A DNA stretch of 13,694 nt from Prasinococcaceae sp. CCMP 1430 (Eukaryota; Prasinodermophyta; Palmophyllophyceae; Prasinococcales; Prasinococcaceae). The notes under the pieces are model-generated. The model searched no databases, was not told the origin of the DNA, and saw only the letters and a list, made by a program, of their open reading frames with translations. The stretch's first letter is position 1. The number at the start of each line of letters is the position of its first letter. The DNA lies in NCBI GenBank assembly GCA_013416795.1, contig RQSC01000004.1:191636-205329 (forward strand). Direction: 5' to 3'. Below are positions 1 to 7,920 of the stretch, one piece after another. A program made the position numbers and the translations under genes.

Positions 1-463
1 GCCATCTCCTCCCCCGCCGGTGCCGCCAGGGAGCGCCCAGCGCGATCCGTGTGGCCCCCTGCCGCCGCGTCTCCCGGCGGCGGCCACGCCCGCGACGCCC
101 GGCCAGCCGCCGCCGACACAACGCAATCATCGCAATCCGACGCCACCCACCGACCAAAGGCACAGCCAAACACGCCGGATGGCGCCGGGACTAAGACATG
201 CGATGGACGGGGCCCGGCCGGGATGTGCCTGGCTGGCTGCGGAAGAGAGAGGCGGAAGAGAGAGGGGGCGCGTGCCGACAGCGCGCGCGCGCGCCGCGCG
301 CCGCCGCCAGCCAACGATCCCACCACACACATCGATCGATCGATGCCAAGCAAAAGTCCCATCGGACTCAGCTCAGCTCAGCTCAGATCAGATCGGGGGT
401 TTTTAATGGCATATTCAGCCTCGGTTAATATGGGTTATCGGGACAGAGGAGGGTCTGCACACG
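1..463. other. low-complexity flank, no supported gene
   Basis: No reading frame here has a recognisable domain; the open frames on both strands are the overlapping long frames expected in GC-rich DNA. It holds purine runs (about 241-270), a CG-alternating tract (about 281-300), a short ATCG tetranucleotide run (331-345) and a CTCAG-type pentanucleotide run (366-385, decaying into GATCA units). From about 400 to 463 the sequence is more AT-rich and leads into the left direct repeat. It may be upstream or intergenic DNA. Confidence 0.5.
366..395. repeat. pentanucleotide microsatellite
   Basis: About four tandem GCTCA units followed by two related GATCA units. It is a simple slippage repeat with no coding context on either side. 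Confidence 0.8.
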
Positions 464-610
464 AGCGCGTGTGGAATTGCAGTGTTGGCCGGTCGTTCCC
501 CGAGCGCGTTCCCTGAACGCACCTGGGCGGCCAAAAATCAAAATATCTGGCGCAGGAGGCGCGCGCGCGGCGTGTGCCACTCTTGTTGCTTTGCGCGCTG
601 TCGCGCGCAC
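464..610 (+). repeat. 147-bp terminal direct repeat, left copy
   Basis: Base-for-base identical to 1122-1268, at an offset of 658 bp with no gaps or mismatches. Identity stops abruptly at both ends: 463 is G against T at 1121, and 611 is A against C at 1269. The repeat contains an AT-rich patch (about 532-548) in otherwise GC-rich sequence and ends in a CG-alternating stretch. A TG...CA bounded core (470-609) lies inside it, as in LTRs. No target-site duplication is visible beside the outer ends. Likely one end of a small terminal-repeat element. Confidence 0.9.
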
Positions 611-619
611 AGCAACCCC

Positions 620-637
620 CGCGGCGTGAGCGCCGCG
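620..637. other. perfect GC hairpin just inside left repeat
   Basis: A 7-bp stem, CGCGGCG paired with CGCCGCG, has a 4-nt TGAG loop and begins 10 nt after the left direct repeat ends. It could be a structural element of the putative mobile unit, or chance in GC-rich DNA. Confidence 0.5.
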
Positions 638-758
638 AGAGTCACCTACGGTGAGGGTGGGAGGAGCGCGAGCGCTCCAAGCACCAGGGAGGGGCGCGAT
701 CGCCGGTCGCGAGCCCTCGCCCACGGTCCGCGCGCGCGCGCGCGAATCTGGGAACTGA

Positions 759-1100
759 ATGACGCTGGCTGAGGAGTTGGCTCAGGCGCGCGAGCGGATC
801 GCTGAATTGGAAGCTGCGATCGAGTCGCCCGACGCGGAGGACGGCCCGGACGCCTTGGACGCCTCGGACAAGGGCGCCGAGGAACGGGTGTACGTGATAC
901 CGTCCGACTACCCGGGGCATCGCCACGCTCGGGACTTCCCGGTAGGAGAGGGATCGGACGAGGGGCTGCCGGTGGCTCTCCCACTGAAGGACGACGAGGT
1001 GGCGCGTGAATATCGCGTGCGCAACGCCAAGCAGGCTAGTTACTTGTACAGGCGCCGCGTGTCTGCGTGGTGGCCGCGTTCGATCGGGGAGAGTCGCTAA
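759..1100 (+). CDS. small coiled-coil protein between the direct repeats
   Basis: A 113-residue ORF from ATG 759 to TAA 1098-1100. I do not recognise the family. Residues 1-22 (LAEELAQARERIAELEAAIE) have heptad spacing typical of a coiled coil. An acidic linker follows (about 23-45, rich in D and E), then a more folded-looking segment with VYVIPSDYPGH near 44-54 and a basic, aromatic C-terminus (YLYRRR and WW near 96-105). An acidic coiled coil followed by a basic tail is compatible with a Gag-like or DNA-binding accessory protein, but no zinc knuckle, integrase, protease or transposase motif is visible. The stop lies 21 nt before the right repeat and a (CG)8 tract (729-744) lies 14 nt before the start. 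The ORF lies entirely inside the repeat-bounded unit, so it is most simply its cargo. Confidence 0.55.
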   Translation: MTLAEELAQARERIAELEAAIESPDAEDGPDALDASDKGAEERVYVIPSDYPGHRHARDFPVGEGSDEGLPVALPLKDDEVAREYRVRNAKQASYLYRRRVSAWWPRSIGESR

Positions 1101-1121
1101 CCTCGTCGGATCGTCGCTACT

Positions 1122-1268
1122 AGCGCGTGTGGAATTGCAGTGTTGGCCGGTCGTTCCCCGAGCGCGTTCCCTGAACGCACCTGGGCGGCCAAAAATCAAA
1201 ATATCTGGCGCAGGAGGCGCGCGCGCGGCGTGTGCCACTCTTGTTGCTTTGCGCGCTGTCGCGCGCAC
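1122..1268 (+). repeat. 147-bp terminal direct repeat, right copy
   Basis: Perfect copy of 464-610. Outside it, at 1269, a short CCCA-type run starts and then an AT-richer stretch. Confidence 0.9.
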
Positions 1269-1862
1269 CCACCCACCCAACCCGGTCTATTTTGCGTAGG
1301 CCTGGGTCAAAGCTTAGTTTTCAGGTTTTAAAGGGTTTCAACCCCTTCACCGTAAGATGTGACTTTAAAGGCAACACGAGACCCCCTCAAGATAACTCTG
1401 TCATTTCCCAATCCGGGAACCATTTGGTTTGGTTGGGATTTGTTGTGTCCTGGAAGCGGGGCTGCTGCGGCGACGCTTGCTGAGTGGTCTGGCTGGGGCT
1501 GGATGGATTCTGAGATGGAATCTGGGGGCGTCGCCGCGCGCTCGCTCGCGACGCTCGCGCGTTTGTGCAGGCGTTACATGGAGAATCGAGACTTTGTTTT
1601 CGTTTTCGTTTTCGTTTTCGACATCCCATCAGACGCCTGCCAGGCGCCGCGCGGTGGCGGGAAAACGCGAGACGAAACGCCGCGCGCGCTTCCAATGCCG
1701 TTACCCGAGGACAGTGCGCCGGGCGCACGCTCGGGCGGGGCGGGCGGGGCGACAGCAGGGGGGGGAGGCGGCACACGTCGCGCAGGGGAGCGCAGCGAGG
1801 CGGCTGGACGAGCGCGCGGGCGTGCGCGGCGTGCCGCGTCGCCAGCCAGCACCCCACCCACC
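1269..1862. other. intergenic region upstream of the basic protein gene
   Basis: The first 190 bases (about 1285-1450) are clearly lower in GC than the rest of the window, with T-rich and A-rich patches. No domain is visible in any frame. The stretch 1595-1618 is four GTTTTC units. From about 1650 it becomes GC-rich again, with G-runs near 1735-1775. It probably contains the promoter and 5' leader of the gene at 1863. The different base composition immediately beside the putative mobile element could mark a second, older insertion. Confidence 0.4.
1595..1618. repeat. hexanucleotide repeat (GTTTTC)x4
   Basis: Four perfect GTTTTC units. In one frame this reads as alternating Phe-Val, which artificially lengthens the open frame upstream of the gene at 1863. 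Confidence 0.9.
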
Positions 1863-2818
1863 ATGTCGCAACCGCAGGCCGCGCCGGTGGCGTGCAGCGC
1901 CTTCTACGGGCGGTCGTACCCGGCGCCGTATGTCGCGCCTGACGGCTCTGTGCGCGCCGCCTACGGCGGCGTGATTGGCCCGCTCGCCGCCTGGGCCGGT
2001 CGCGCGGCCTTCGGACGCGGTGGCTACGCCGCCGACGTGGCGAGTGCCAAGGTGCACGGAGGCGCAGGCGCGCTGCTGGGCGGCGTGCGCGCGCGCACGC
2101 TGAGCGGCGCTGCGCCGCTGAGGCGCGCACGTGCCATCGACACGCTCGCCAAGGCGCGGGCGGTGCGCGCGGGCCGCGTGTACAAGAAGGCGCCCGGCGG
2201 AGCAGGGAAGTCCAAGGCCGCGCAGACGCCGCGCAGCAAGGCCGAGGAGCTCAAGGTACGAACCGGCGCCCCTGCCCGCACTACTAGACTCGCATGCGCG
2301 ACGCACTCGCAGCTGGCCCTGCGCAGCTCGTCGCGCGCTACCGAGCGTGGCGCATCACGCTGATACGATTCTACGCGGTTCGGCATTGACGCGTCGCTAC
2401 TGCGCCAATCGTGTGCGTGCGTATCCCACAGGCGCGCGTGATCGCGCAGGCAACCAAGAGCATGGCCATCGCAAAGGCCGGCACCAAGACCAAGGCCAAG
2501 GCCGCTGCGAGCAAGGGGAAAAAGATCGCAAAGGCCGCAAAAGCGTCCAAAGCCAAGGGCAAGGGCAAGAGCAAGGCCGCCGCCCGCCTCGACTTCCAAG
2601 TCGTGCTTCCTGGACCCTTCTCTGGCGAGGACAGCATCGAGCTCGACGATGACGTCACTGACAGCGATGCGGAGGAGCTCGGCAGTGGTCCGCGCGGCCG
2701 GCCGGCACCGCGGGCCAGCAAAGCTGCCAGCAAGGCAGCTGGCAAGCGCCTCACGGAGAAGATGCAGGCAGCACGCAGGGGTACGAAGGTCGGCAAAATG
2801 CAGGGCAAGAAGAAGTGA
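1863..2818 (+). CDS. Lys/Ala-rich basic protein, histone H1-like composition (family not recognised)
   Basis: Two exons, 1863-2255 and 2432-2818, with a 176-nt phase-0 intron (GTACGA...CACAG), give 259 residues. The start has a good context (ACC before ATG, A at -3), though the frame stays open upstream. A second acceptor at 2449 would remove six residues in frame. The N-terminal half is Gly/Ala-rich and moderately basic. Residues about 137-170 are almost all Lys, Ala and Gly (KTKAKAAASKGKK-type), like the tails of linker histones or nucleolar proteins. An acidic patch (SGEDSIELDDD, near 185) and a second Lys-rich tail ending in GKKK follow. No winged-helix H1 core, HMG box or enzyme motif is seen. 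I infer a nuclear, nucleic-acid-binding role from composition only. It converges with the HtrA gene, whose stop lies 231 bp away. Confidence 0.65.
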
Positions 2819-3049
2819 GCATCGATCAATCCTCAGCGCGCCGCCCGCTCCTTCTCGAGGACGCGTGCGCACACGCGCACATGCATTGCCAATCGAGCGC
2901 GGTGCTACACAGAGGCAGTGACCAAATGCGTCACGCTGTAAGAGAAGCCAACGTATGTTACTTTAGCGCCCGGTCACATTGCCAGCCGCGCGCGTGCGCG
3001 CTCGTGTGCGCGCATTCCAGTGTTTGTATATATACCGAGCGCACGCGCC
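2819..3049. other. convergent 3'-3' spacer
   Basis: Contains the 3' untranslated ends of the basic protein gene (+) and the HtrA gene (-). It has a TGTAA near 2937 and a TATATATA near 3026-3034, but neither can be assigned a role with confidence. Confidence 0.4.
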
Positions 3050-4751
<1,702 letters not shown>

Positions 4752-5080
4752 CGCCTAGGCAATGCTGCGCGCCGCCGGGGCCCTGCGCTCCCACAGCTGC
4801 GAGCGCGCGCGTACGCCCCACAGCAACGCGCGCTGTCTGGCACACAGTCCGTGTGTTGGGTGCGGAATATTTTGTGTGTGTGCACTCCGTGCGCGATAGT
4901 GCACGGGGGGATCGGGCGCAACACCCACGCGCGCGCGCGCGCCGTGTGCCGCTCGCGTGCCACAGTGTGTGCAGCGGAGCGTAGTGCAGTGACGCGCGTG
5001 TGCGCGCGCGTGGGGTGGGTGGGTGGGTGGGGCAGGTGGTGTTGGGTGGGCCGGGGTGGTGGTCGGGAGGGGCGCGCGCA
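4752..5080. promoter_or_regulatory. divergent promoter region, HtrA (-) / F-box (+)
   Basis: 329 bp separate the two opposed start codons, so both promoters and leaders must lie here or overlap. It holds an AT-rich patch (4867-4880), an interrupted inverted repeat GTGCAC...GTGCAC (near 4879-4904), a CG-alternating tract (4929-4941) and the G-run cluster described separately. There is no clear TATA box. Confidence 0.45.
5012..5072 (+). other. tandem G-quadruplex motif before the F-box gene
   Basis: The plus strand carries GGGG-T-GGG-T-GGG-T-GGG-T-GGGG at 5012-5032. More G-runs of three or four follow (5043-5072), enough for a second quadruplex. It ends 9 nt before ATG 5081, so it is also in the predicted 5' leader RNA. 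Single-nucleotide T loops are the most stable quadruplex type known from biophysical work. Confidence 0.7.
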
Positions 5081-6084
5081 ATGTGCGCACACGCGAGAAG
5101 CGGCGCGCTCGACGCCCTCGAGGACGAGCTGGTGCTGAGGGTGCTCGCTGCGCTCGACCCGCTGCCTGACAGGTTCGCGTCGGCGGCCACATGCCGCCGC
5201 CTGCGGCGCCTCGCGGCGGACCCGCGCCTGCTAATGCACGTTTCGCCTGCAGGTCAGGGCTCCGACCGCAGCGGTTGGCGCAGGCAGTGGGCATGCGTGC
5301 GCGCGGCTGTACGCGCAGCGCGGGCGGGTGAGACGATCGTGCTCGGAGCTGGTGAACATTGCGTGGGCGACGGGCTTGCTGTCGACCGGCCGCTGAGGTT
5401 GACACGTGCGCACGGCAGGTGAGTGCCGTCAAAGGAGGAGAGGAGCATTCGCTCCCTCGCACCCTCGCACCCTCGCACCCTCGCTCCCTCGCTCGCTTGC
5501 TCGCGCGTGCGCGTGCCCGCGTTCCCTTCTGACACACACGGCGCCGACTGTTGGCGCATAGTGGCGCGGCTACGTTGGTGGCAACGAACGGCGCGGACGT
5601 CGTGCACGTGTCGGCCGCCGCCGCGCGCATGGACGGCCTCGAGCTACGCGCACGTGGCGGCGGCGCGTGCATCGCCTGGCACGCTGCGGGCGCTTTGCGC
5701 GTCGCTGACTGCACGCTCCGCTGCGAGCCGCCACCGCTCGCGCACCTGGCAGAGGCCGTCAGATGTGGGACGCGCTCGTTGGGCCCGAAGCGAAAGCGCA
5801 CGGCAGCCGGCGGCCGCAGCGACCGCGAAAGAGCGCCCGCACCTGAGTGCCATGTGCCAACGCGCGCCCCCGAGCGTGCACACAAGCACGGGCCAACGAA
5901 CCCCTCTTCAGCGCGACTTGAGTTGCGAGGGACCCGTATTGTGGGGGGTCCGCGCGCTGTGCGCGTGGGGCCGGGCGGGGCGCTGCGCAACGTGCGCACA
6001 CACGCTGGTGTCTACGCGTTCGATGTGCACTACGCGCGCCCGGCCGTGCCAGGAGGAGGAGCGACTGCGCGCGTGGCGGCATGA
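5081..6084 (+). CDS. F-box protein with beta-helix (FBXO11/FBXO10-like) repeats
   Basis: Proposed exons are 5081-5418, 5562-5764 and 5912-6084, giving 237 residues. Intron 1 (GTGAGT...CATAG, 143 nt) contains in-frame stops and restores RAHG-S-GAATLVA. Intron 2 (147 nt, GTGGGA...CTCTTCAG) is less certain: the frame is open through it, but residues encoded there look non-family. Without removal the protein is 286 residues. Residues about 10-52 are an F-box: LEDELVLRVLAALDPL then CRRLRRLAADPRL. From about 73, AAVRAARAGETIVLGAGEH and VDRPLRL match the first coil of the right-handed beta-helix domain that follows the F-box in FBXO10/11 relatives, continued by ADVVHVSA, LELRARGG and VADCTLRC. Expected role: substrate receptor of an SCF ubiquitin ligase, binding Skp1 through the F-box. 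It is short for the family, with few beta-helix coils. Confidence 0.75.
5453..5492. repeat. 8-bp tandem repeat in F-box intron 1
   Basis: Five units of (T/A)CCCTCGC in a row. The array makes intron 1 C-rich upstream of its acceptor at 5560-5561 and could supply its pyrimidine tract. Confidence 0.85.
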
Positions 6085-6278
6085 GGCACCCACGCGTTGT
6101 TTCAGCATGTGTTCGCGCGTACTCTCGGACGTAATCTCATATAGGTGCACGCACCCAGGTGCACGCACCCACTGTGCGCGCGCGCGTGCGCTTGCTAGAG
6201 GCTCCTCATGTGTTCGTGCAAAGCAGAGCATCATACGTGTGCGCAACAAGTGTGCGCGCGACGTCGAGAAAGCGCAGC
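6085..6278. other. convergent 3'-3' spacer with 14-bp tandem repeat
   Basis: 194 bp lie between the stops of the F-box gene (+) and the tRNA methyltransferase gene (-). At 6143-6156 and 6157-6170 a 14-mer (AGGTGCACGCACCC) is perfectly duplicated in tandem. Each unit is nearly self-complementary. No gene is seen. Confidence 0.6.
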
Positions 6279-7444
6279 TCATGCTGCGGTCTTCTCCAGC
6301 AGCATGCGGAAGACCGGCTGGCCCTCGGCCTGGACCAGCACCTCGCGCTCCGTGGGCGCCTCCAGCGGGTTGACCGTCATCCACGGCCAACTGCGCACGA
6401 GCGCGTGCGCCTCGGTTTCCTGCATGCGCGAACGAGCGTGCGGGCGAGAGCACACAGGGAAAGACGGGCCGTCAGCCGCGACTGCGGCTCGCGCGTGGAG
6501 CCACAGACCGGCAGCGCGAGCGCTCGCGCACGCACCAGCTCATCTTCATACTCGGCCTCCACCGCTCCCCACCTATCCGCCCCCAGCGAGTCCACGCCCT
6601 CCGTCGCGAGGTTGTGTGCGAGTGCCTCCGGCGCGCGAACCAGGCGCCCCCGGGCATGTGCGATGAATCTGACGAGCATGTCAATCTCCACGGCCTCCAC
6701 GTCGCTCTGCAGCCAGACCGCACCGCCGTCCTCCAACTTTTCGACGATAGCCTCGACGAGCTCCGCCTGCACCACGCGCCGCTTGTGATGCCTGCGCTTG
6801 AAGTGAGGGTCGGGAAACTGGACGCACGCGAGCGCGAGCGGCCCCGGGTACGAACTCAGCAGCGCGCGTGTCGACACGGTGGCGTTGTGAGGCAGAAACG
6901 CGCAGCGGTCGGCGTGGCCGAGCTGGTCGGCCCATTTGCCCGCGCGCTCGACGAGCTTTTCGCGGATCTCGAGGCCAAGGAAATTGGTTCCCGCTGGCGC
7001 GAAGCGGGCGAGCGGCGCCGACTGCGTGCGCTGCGCACACAGCAGCGCAAAACGCCCCGGTCCGCAGCCGACATCGAGCACCAGCGGGCGCGTCGGGTCC
7101 TCGTAGAGCGTGCCCCAGTCTGGCGGCTCGGGCACTGTCTGATATCTACTAAGTAGCGGATTGGCGTGCTGCCGGGTGCGGATACCCCCTGCGGCGTCGT
7201 AGTGCCCGTCCGCGCCCAGCGCCAGCTCACTGAATGCCTCCTCACGCGCCACCGCGTGCCTGTCGGCCGTGCTGACGGCCGCGCCGCGCGTGCGCTGCGT
7301 CGGCGCCTGCGCTGGCGTCTGGGTTGTCTCCCCAGCAGTGCAGCGCGCCGTCGTCTTGCGCGATGCCACACGTGTGGTCGGCGGCCTGGGCGTGCCCGCC
7401 TCGCCGCTGCGCGTCGTGCTCGGCGTGGGCGCGGCCGCGGGCAT
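6279..7444 (-). CDS. tRNA (guanine-N7-)-methyltransferase, TrmB family, plant/plastid-like
   Basis: Two exons, 7444-6536 and 6419-6279, with a 116-nt phase-0 intron (GTGCGT...TGCAG), give 349 residues. The enzyme uses S-adenosylmethionine to methylate G46 of tRNAs. Residues about 89-96 read TRQHANPL; motif I is LDVGCGPGRF (123-132), with GLEIREKL after it. SYPGPL and FPDPHFKRRHHKRR (210-223) are the family signature and QSDV follows (246-249). The second exon supplies NPLEAPTERE (320-329), the conserved C-terminal element, which confirms the splice. Wording such as SYPGPL and PDPHFKRRHHKRR resembles plant organelle-type homologues. The region before about residue 65 is Ser/Thr/Arg/Ala/Pro-rich, like a transit peptide, but it overlaps an RCC1-like motif in another frame. 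ATG 7444 is only the first in-frame ATG, so the true start or a first exon may differ. Confidence 0.9.
7323..7382 (-). pseudogene. RCC1-like repeat fragment in a second minus-strand frame
   Basis: Reading 7382 to 7323 in the same frame as the ankyrin fragment gives a 20-residue segment containing HTCGIAQDDGALHCWGDN. It matches the core of RCC1 / alpha-tubulin-suppressor-type repeats (H-T-C-x-x-x-x-D-G-x-x-x-C-W-G-D-N), too many positions for chance. Only one repeat is visible. It overlaps the methyltransferase N-terminal frame, shifted by one base, so either that N-terminus is not coding here or this is a relic. It could be an exon of a separate gene or a fusion partner spliced to the methyltransferase. 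Confidence 0.5.
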
Positions 7445-7532
7445 CGGCGCCGGCTTCGGCTGGGGCTTCGGGAGGGGCGTCGTGGTGTCCGACACGGACT
7501 GGGCGACCGTGAAGGGGAGCTATCGCTACTGA
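7336..7532 (+). other. candidate plus-strand terminal exon with glycine zipper
   Basis: After a pyrimidine-rich acceptor (TTGTCTCCCCAG, ending 7335), the plus strand is open to TGA 7530-7532 with about 94% G or C at third codon positions. It encodes a hydrophobic segment LGVGAAAGIGAGFGWGFGRG, a glycine-zipper membrane helix of the kind seen in Mic10-like proteins, then TDWATVKGSYRY. No upstream exon can be placed, because the DNA to the left encodes the methyltransferase on the other strand. It is either a real terminal exon of an overlapping gene or a mirror effect of GC-rich antisense sequence. The tail is repeated downstream (see repeat at 7492-7867). Confidence 0.22.
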
Positions 7533-7867
7533 CCACGACGCTTTAGTCGTCGATGGATATGGTATGGTGGTGTGTGTGAGGTGTGTGTGTAGCAGCAGCC
7601 TGACGCCGCCCGTCAAGCCCCGCTTGGCTGCGCGCATCAGGGCAGTCTGGCCGGCTTTGTCTGCCTTGTCCACGTCGGCGCCCGCCTCGAGCAGCAGCCA
7701 AACCAGGGCTTCCTCCTCATCACTGCATGCTTCAGAGTCATGACGAACAAATCTCAACGCCGGTACTGCCTGCATCAGCGCAGTCTCGCCATCGTTCTCT
7801 TTAGTCACGGTCGTCGCCACTTCTTACACGGACTGGGCGCCCACGAACGCGTCCTATCGCTACTGAC
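7492..7867 (+). repeat. degenerate direct repeat flanking the ankyrin fragment
   Basis: 7492-7533 and 7826-7867 (offset 334, no gaps) share two exact 14-bp blocks around a diverged 14-bp core, 35 of 42 bases in all. Both end at the same TGA in one plus-strand frame (TDWA...SYRY). Weaker similarity (GATGGAT...GGTGTGTGTG) continues beyond each copy. The segment between the copies is the ankyrin fragment. Confidence 0.7.
7590..7820 (-). pseudogene. ankyrin-repeat fragment (two repeats)
   Basis: Reading 7820 to 7590 gives NDGETALMQAV, a short acidic interruption (about 15 residues), then LLLEAGADVDKADKAGQTAL and MRAAKRG...VRLLL. The second part is a near-consensus ankyrin junction, and the first is a disrupted repeat. 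The frame opens with GTG, not ATG, and after VRLLL it runs into CA-repeat sequence, so this is an internal exon or a relic rather than a complete gene. It shares its frame with the RCC1-like fragment about 210 bp further on. Both sides carry the degenerate direct repeat. Confidence 0.5.
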
Positions 7868-7891
7868 GCGCCGGATGGATGGTGTGTGTGT

Positions 7892-7914
7892 GGGGGGGTG
7901 GGGGGTGGGGGGGG
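7892..7914 (+). other. G-run triplet (G7-T-G6-T-G8), G-quadruplex-prone
   Basis: Three long guanine runs separated by single T residues end 6 nt before ATG 7921. If transcribed, this lies in the 5' leader directly ahead of the start codon and could hinder scanning ribosomes. On the other strand it is a C-tract that could serve as the pyrimidine tract of a minus-strand intron feeding the ankyrin exon. Confidence 0.65.
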
Positions 7915-7920
7915 TGCTGA

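Larger units (their letters stand above)
464..1268 (+). mobile_element. putative non-autonomous terminal-repeat element (TRIM/TR-GAG-like)
   Basis: An 805-bp unit consists of two perfect 147-bp direct repeats around 511 bp of unique sequence, which encodes one 113-residue ORF with an N-terminal coiled coil. The total size and repeat length fit TRIM-type LTR derivatives, and an internal ORF without reverse transcriptase recalls TR-GAG elements. Perfect repeat identity implies recent insertion or gene conversion. Against this call, I see no target-site duplication, no convincing tRNA primer-binding site just inside the left repeat, and no polypurine tract beside the right repeat. A local segmental duplication, or solo pieces of a DIRS- or tyrosine-recombinase-type element, remain possible. 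Confidence 0.45.
7445..7920. promoter_or_regulatory. region between methyltransferase (-) and fucosyltransferase-like (+) starts
   Basis: 476 bp between the assigned start codons of opposed genes. It must hold both promoters, yet most of it is occupied by the ankyrin fragment and its flanking repeats. GT/CA dinucleotide-rich runs lie at 7566-7591 and 7881-7891. Confidence 0.3.

Noticed and set aside
20-516. Overlapping open frames of 76-155 codons at the left end on both strands
   Set aside because: All frames are open because of GC richness. None shows domain features or preferred third-base usage, and they run through simple repeats.
464-1268. Classical LTR retrotransposon with intact LTRs
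   Set aside because: No reverse transcriptase, integrase or protease, no visible target-site duplication, and no clear primer-binding site or polypurine tract. Kept only as a putative non-autonomous terminal-repeat element.
1331-1347. 5-bp stem with 7-nt loop (AAGGG-TTTCAAC-CCCTT) resembling a tRNA T-arm
   Set aside because: No matching acceptor, D or anticodon arms can be paired at the required distances.
2024-2872. 282-codon minus-strand open frame opposite the basic protein gene
   Set aside because: It is the mirror of Lys/Ala codons on the other strand, runs across a predicted intron and has no family motif.
3024-3034. TATATATA element
   Set aside because: It lies between two convergent 3' ends, where no promoter is expected, and is only 8 bases long.
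4755-5999. 414-codon minus-strand open frame
   Set aside because: It runs antisense through the F-box gene and its introns, is rich in Arg, Ala and Pro typical of GC-rich antisense, and has no recognisable domain.
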